DNA of 8,473 bases from Chlamydiia bacterium (GTDB lineage: Bacteria > Chlamydiota > Chlamydiia > Chlamydiales > Simkaniaceae), in contig JAGROF010000080.1 of the NCBI GenBank assembly GCA_020440405.1, positions 1 through 8,473 on the forward strand, in the 5' to 3' direction. Every line of letters starts with the position of its first letter. Position 1 is the stretch's first letter. Made by a program: the position numbers and the translations under genes. The notes under the pieces were generated by a model that did no database searches, was not told where the DNA came from, and saw only the letters and a list, made by a program, of their open reading frames with translations. Shown here one piece after another: positions 7,270-8,473 of this stretch.

Positions 7270-8473
7270 TCACTCTAAGTTTTTCTCAATTTCAGGGAGA
7301 GAAATAAGAGGCGCTTCGGGATGGTCAATCCCCTCACACCGCTCTTTGGCTTCCTTCCAAGCTTGAGGGTTTTCAAGATTTCCCTTCCACCAAGGGAAGG
7401 TGCGGCACTGCTTGGGGCGGGCATCATAGATTTTGCAAAACTTTTTATCTTCAAGAAAGATGCAATCTGTTGTCACTGGATCTTCAATCAAAGAAGTGTC
7501 GAACCCAAGCTGCCTTGTATACTGTTTATAAAACGCGTCTTCGGTAAGCTCAAGGCGCGCAGAAATATTTTTCACGTCTTCTTCTTCCAACCATACAAAA
7601 CCTGCGCCTGTACAACACTTTCCACAGCCAGTGCATTTGAAGCGGAGTCCTTGGTGGTACCATGCTTTGGTTTCAAAGGTGAAGGTTTGCGTCTTTTCCT
7701 CTTGCCACCCTTCTTGCCACCGATAGGGGGTAAGCGTTAGCGTCGTTTCATCTAAGTCGAGTTGATTCCAAGATCCATTGCGGTGCCCTGTGCTTCCGCT
7801 ATTTAATAAAAGGGGCTGGCTATTGGGACGGAGATCTGCAATGGTATGACGGTGGGTGTGTCCATAGAGGTAAATCGCTGTCGTTCCCATAAGCGCACGA
7901 AGAGCCTGGCTGCGAATCAATCGGCGGCGCGGCGTATCATGATCAAAGAAGGGAAAGTGATTCATCATGATCACCTTGTCTTCCGAAGGGATAGCATTGA
8001 GTACTTGGATCAGATTCTTCTCAATCACCGGAGAGAAGAGCCCATTGGAAGAGGCAAGAGGGGTAGCAAGAGCGGTATCGAGCATCACAAGGTGCCACCC
8101 TGGAAATAGAGGTAGGGAGCATACCCCATGCTGGCTGAGAGAAAACGGACTTCCTTTAGGGGAGGGGAAGTACCGGTAAAAGCGCTTGGTGCGATCTGAG
8201 CGCTTGGTGTAATGGTCGTGGTTCCCTGGGATGGCGAAGACTTGCATCCCTTCTTGTTTAAGTGCTTCGACGAATTCTTTGGCGATTTTGTACTCGCTTT
8301 CGTTGGAAGTTGTCGTTAAATCTCCAGAGATCAGAACGTGGGTAATCCCTTTTTCTTTAAAGGTGGGGAGGAGGGAGAAGGGACGCTCGTTGAGGTAGTC
8401 CTTAGAGCGATTCAGCAAAAGGTTGCAATTCCCTAGCCACTCTTTGGACAAGAATTGCAAGGGGTTTAAGGAA
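7270..8473 (-). CDS. Metallophosphoesterase fused to a YkgJ-type cysteine-cluster domain (5' end beyond window)
   Basis: The frame stays open through the right edge, so the true start is missing. The TTG at 8460 is internal: the residues before it (SLNP) continue a normal calcineurin-like N-terminus, and the first metal motif D-x-H expected just upstream is not yet seen. Numbering from the first full codon (8472), the phosphoesterase shows SGD at 49-51, GNHD at 83-86, the histidine of NHF at 172 and GHTH at 204-207, so all remaining metal-binding motifs are intact. From about residue 271 a second domain begins (AWYHQGLRF) with the CxxCxxCC motif, cysteines 280, 283, 286 and 287, then cysteines 337, 346, 356 (in RPKQCRTFPWW) and 379. 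This is the zinc/iron-chelating YkgJ/UPF0153 family, complete in length. Substrates of both parts are unknown. It is probably the promoter-proximal gene, of those visible, in the three-gene minus-strand cluster. Confidence 0.92.
   Translation of the reverse strand, partial: SLNPLQFLSKEWLGNCNLLLNRSKDYLNERPFSLLPTFKEKGITHVLISGDLTTTSNESEYKIAKEFVEALKQEGMQVFAIPGNHDHYTKRSDRTKRFYRYFPSPKGSPFSLSQHGVCSLPLFPGWHLVMLDTALATPLASSNGLFSPVIEKNLIQVLNAIPSEDKVIMMNHFPFFDHDTPRRRLIRSQALRALMGTTAIYLYGHTHRHTIADLRPNSQPLLLNSGSTGHRNGSWNQLDLDETTLTLTPYRWQEGWQEEKTQTFTFETKAWYHQGLRFKCTGCGKCCTGAGFVWLEEEDVKNISARLELTEDAFYKQYTRQLGFDTSLIEDPVTTDCIFLEDKKFCKIYDARPKQCRTFPWWKGNLENPQAWKEAKERCEGIDHPEAPLISLPEIEKNLE

Noticed and set aside
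7321..7740. Plus-strand open frame of 139 codons inside the phosphoesterase-YkgJ gene
   Set aside because: It is antisense to conserved motifs of a well-supported gene, with no recognisable protein features or ribosome-binding site.
8449..8460. TTG at 8460 as the start of the metallophosphoesterase
   Set aside because: The frame continues upstream to the window edge with family-like residues (SLNP before LQFLSKEWLGN), and the first metal-binding motif of the family has not yet appeared, so the gene is simply cut by the edge.

Overview
The window reads as a chromosomal segment of a Gram-negative bacterium. It most resembles a Chlamydiae-like obligate intracellular organism of the environmental type (Parachlamydiales/Simkania-like). 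That placement is inference. It rests on a metallophosphoesterase with a chlamydial look, a two-gene unit of small cysteine-containing proteins of no recognised family, and compact gene packing with moderate GC. No rRNA, tRNA, CRISPR array, insertion sequence or phage gene was seen.

Layout. (1) Positions 1-589, minus strand: the N-terminal third of DNA polymerase III gamma/tau (dnaX), cut by the left edge. (2) A 74-base divergent gap. (3) Positions 664-2778, plus strand: a 7TM-HD membrane phosphodiesterase of the PgpH/YqfF family, expected to hydrolyse c-di-AMP. (4) An AT-rich gap of about 110 bases with a good extended -10 promoter. (5) Positions 2888-3610 and 3626-4498, plus strand: two proteins not assigned to a family. 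They share an N-terminal module (helix, then W-x-G-x-LFS-x-C, then RVTVP, then EPKR) but have different C-termini. (6) A strong intrinsic terminator for this pair lies inside the 3' end of the convergent gene. (7) Minus strand, read right to left: a metallophosphoesterase fused to a YkgJ-type cysteine-cluster domain (cut by the right edge), a PotD-like solute-binding protein, and a family-2 phosphoglucomutase. They are spaced 7 and 27 bases apart and are probably one transcript.

How the genes relate. dnaX (replication) and pgpH (second-messenger turnover) only share a divergent promoter region. The right-hand minus-strand cluster joins housekeeping functions without an obvious common pathway: sugar-phosphate interconversion feeding glycogen or envelope precursors, polyamine-type binding, and a predicted phosphoesterase. 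The two-gene unit in the middle is the part least explained by known families. It is the best candidate here for a lineage-specific, possibly secreted or membrane-associated system, though nothing in the sequence proves that function.
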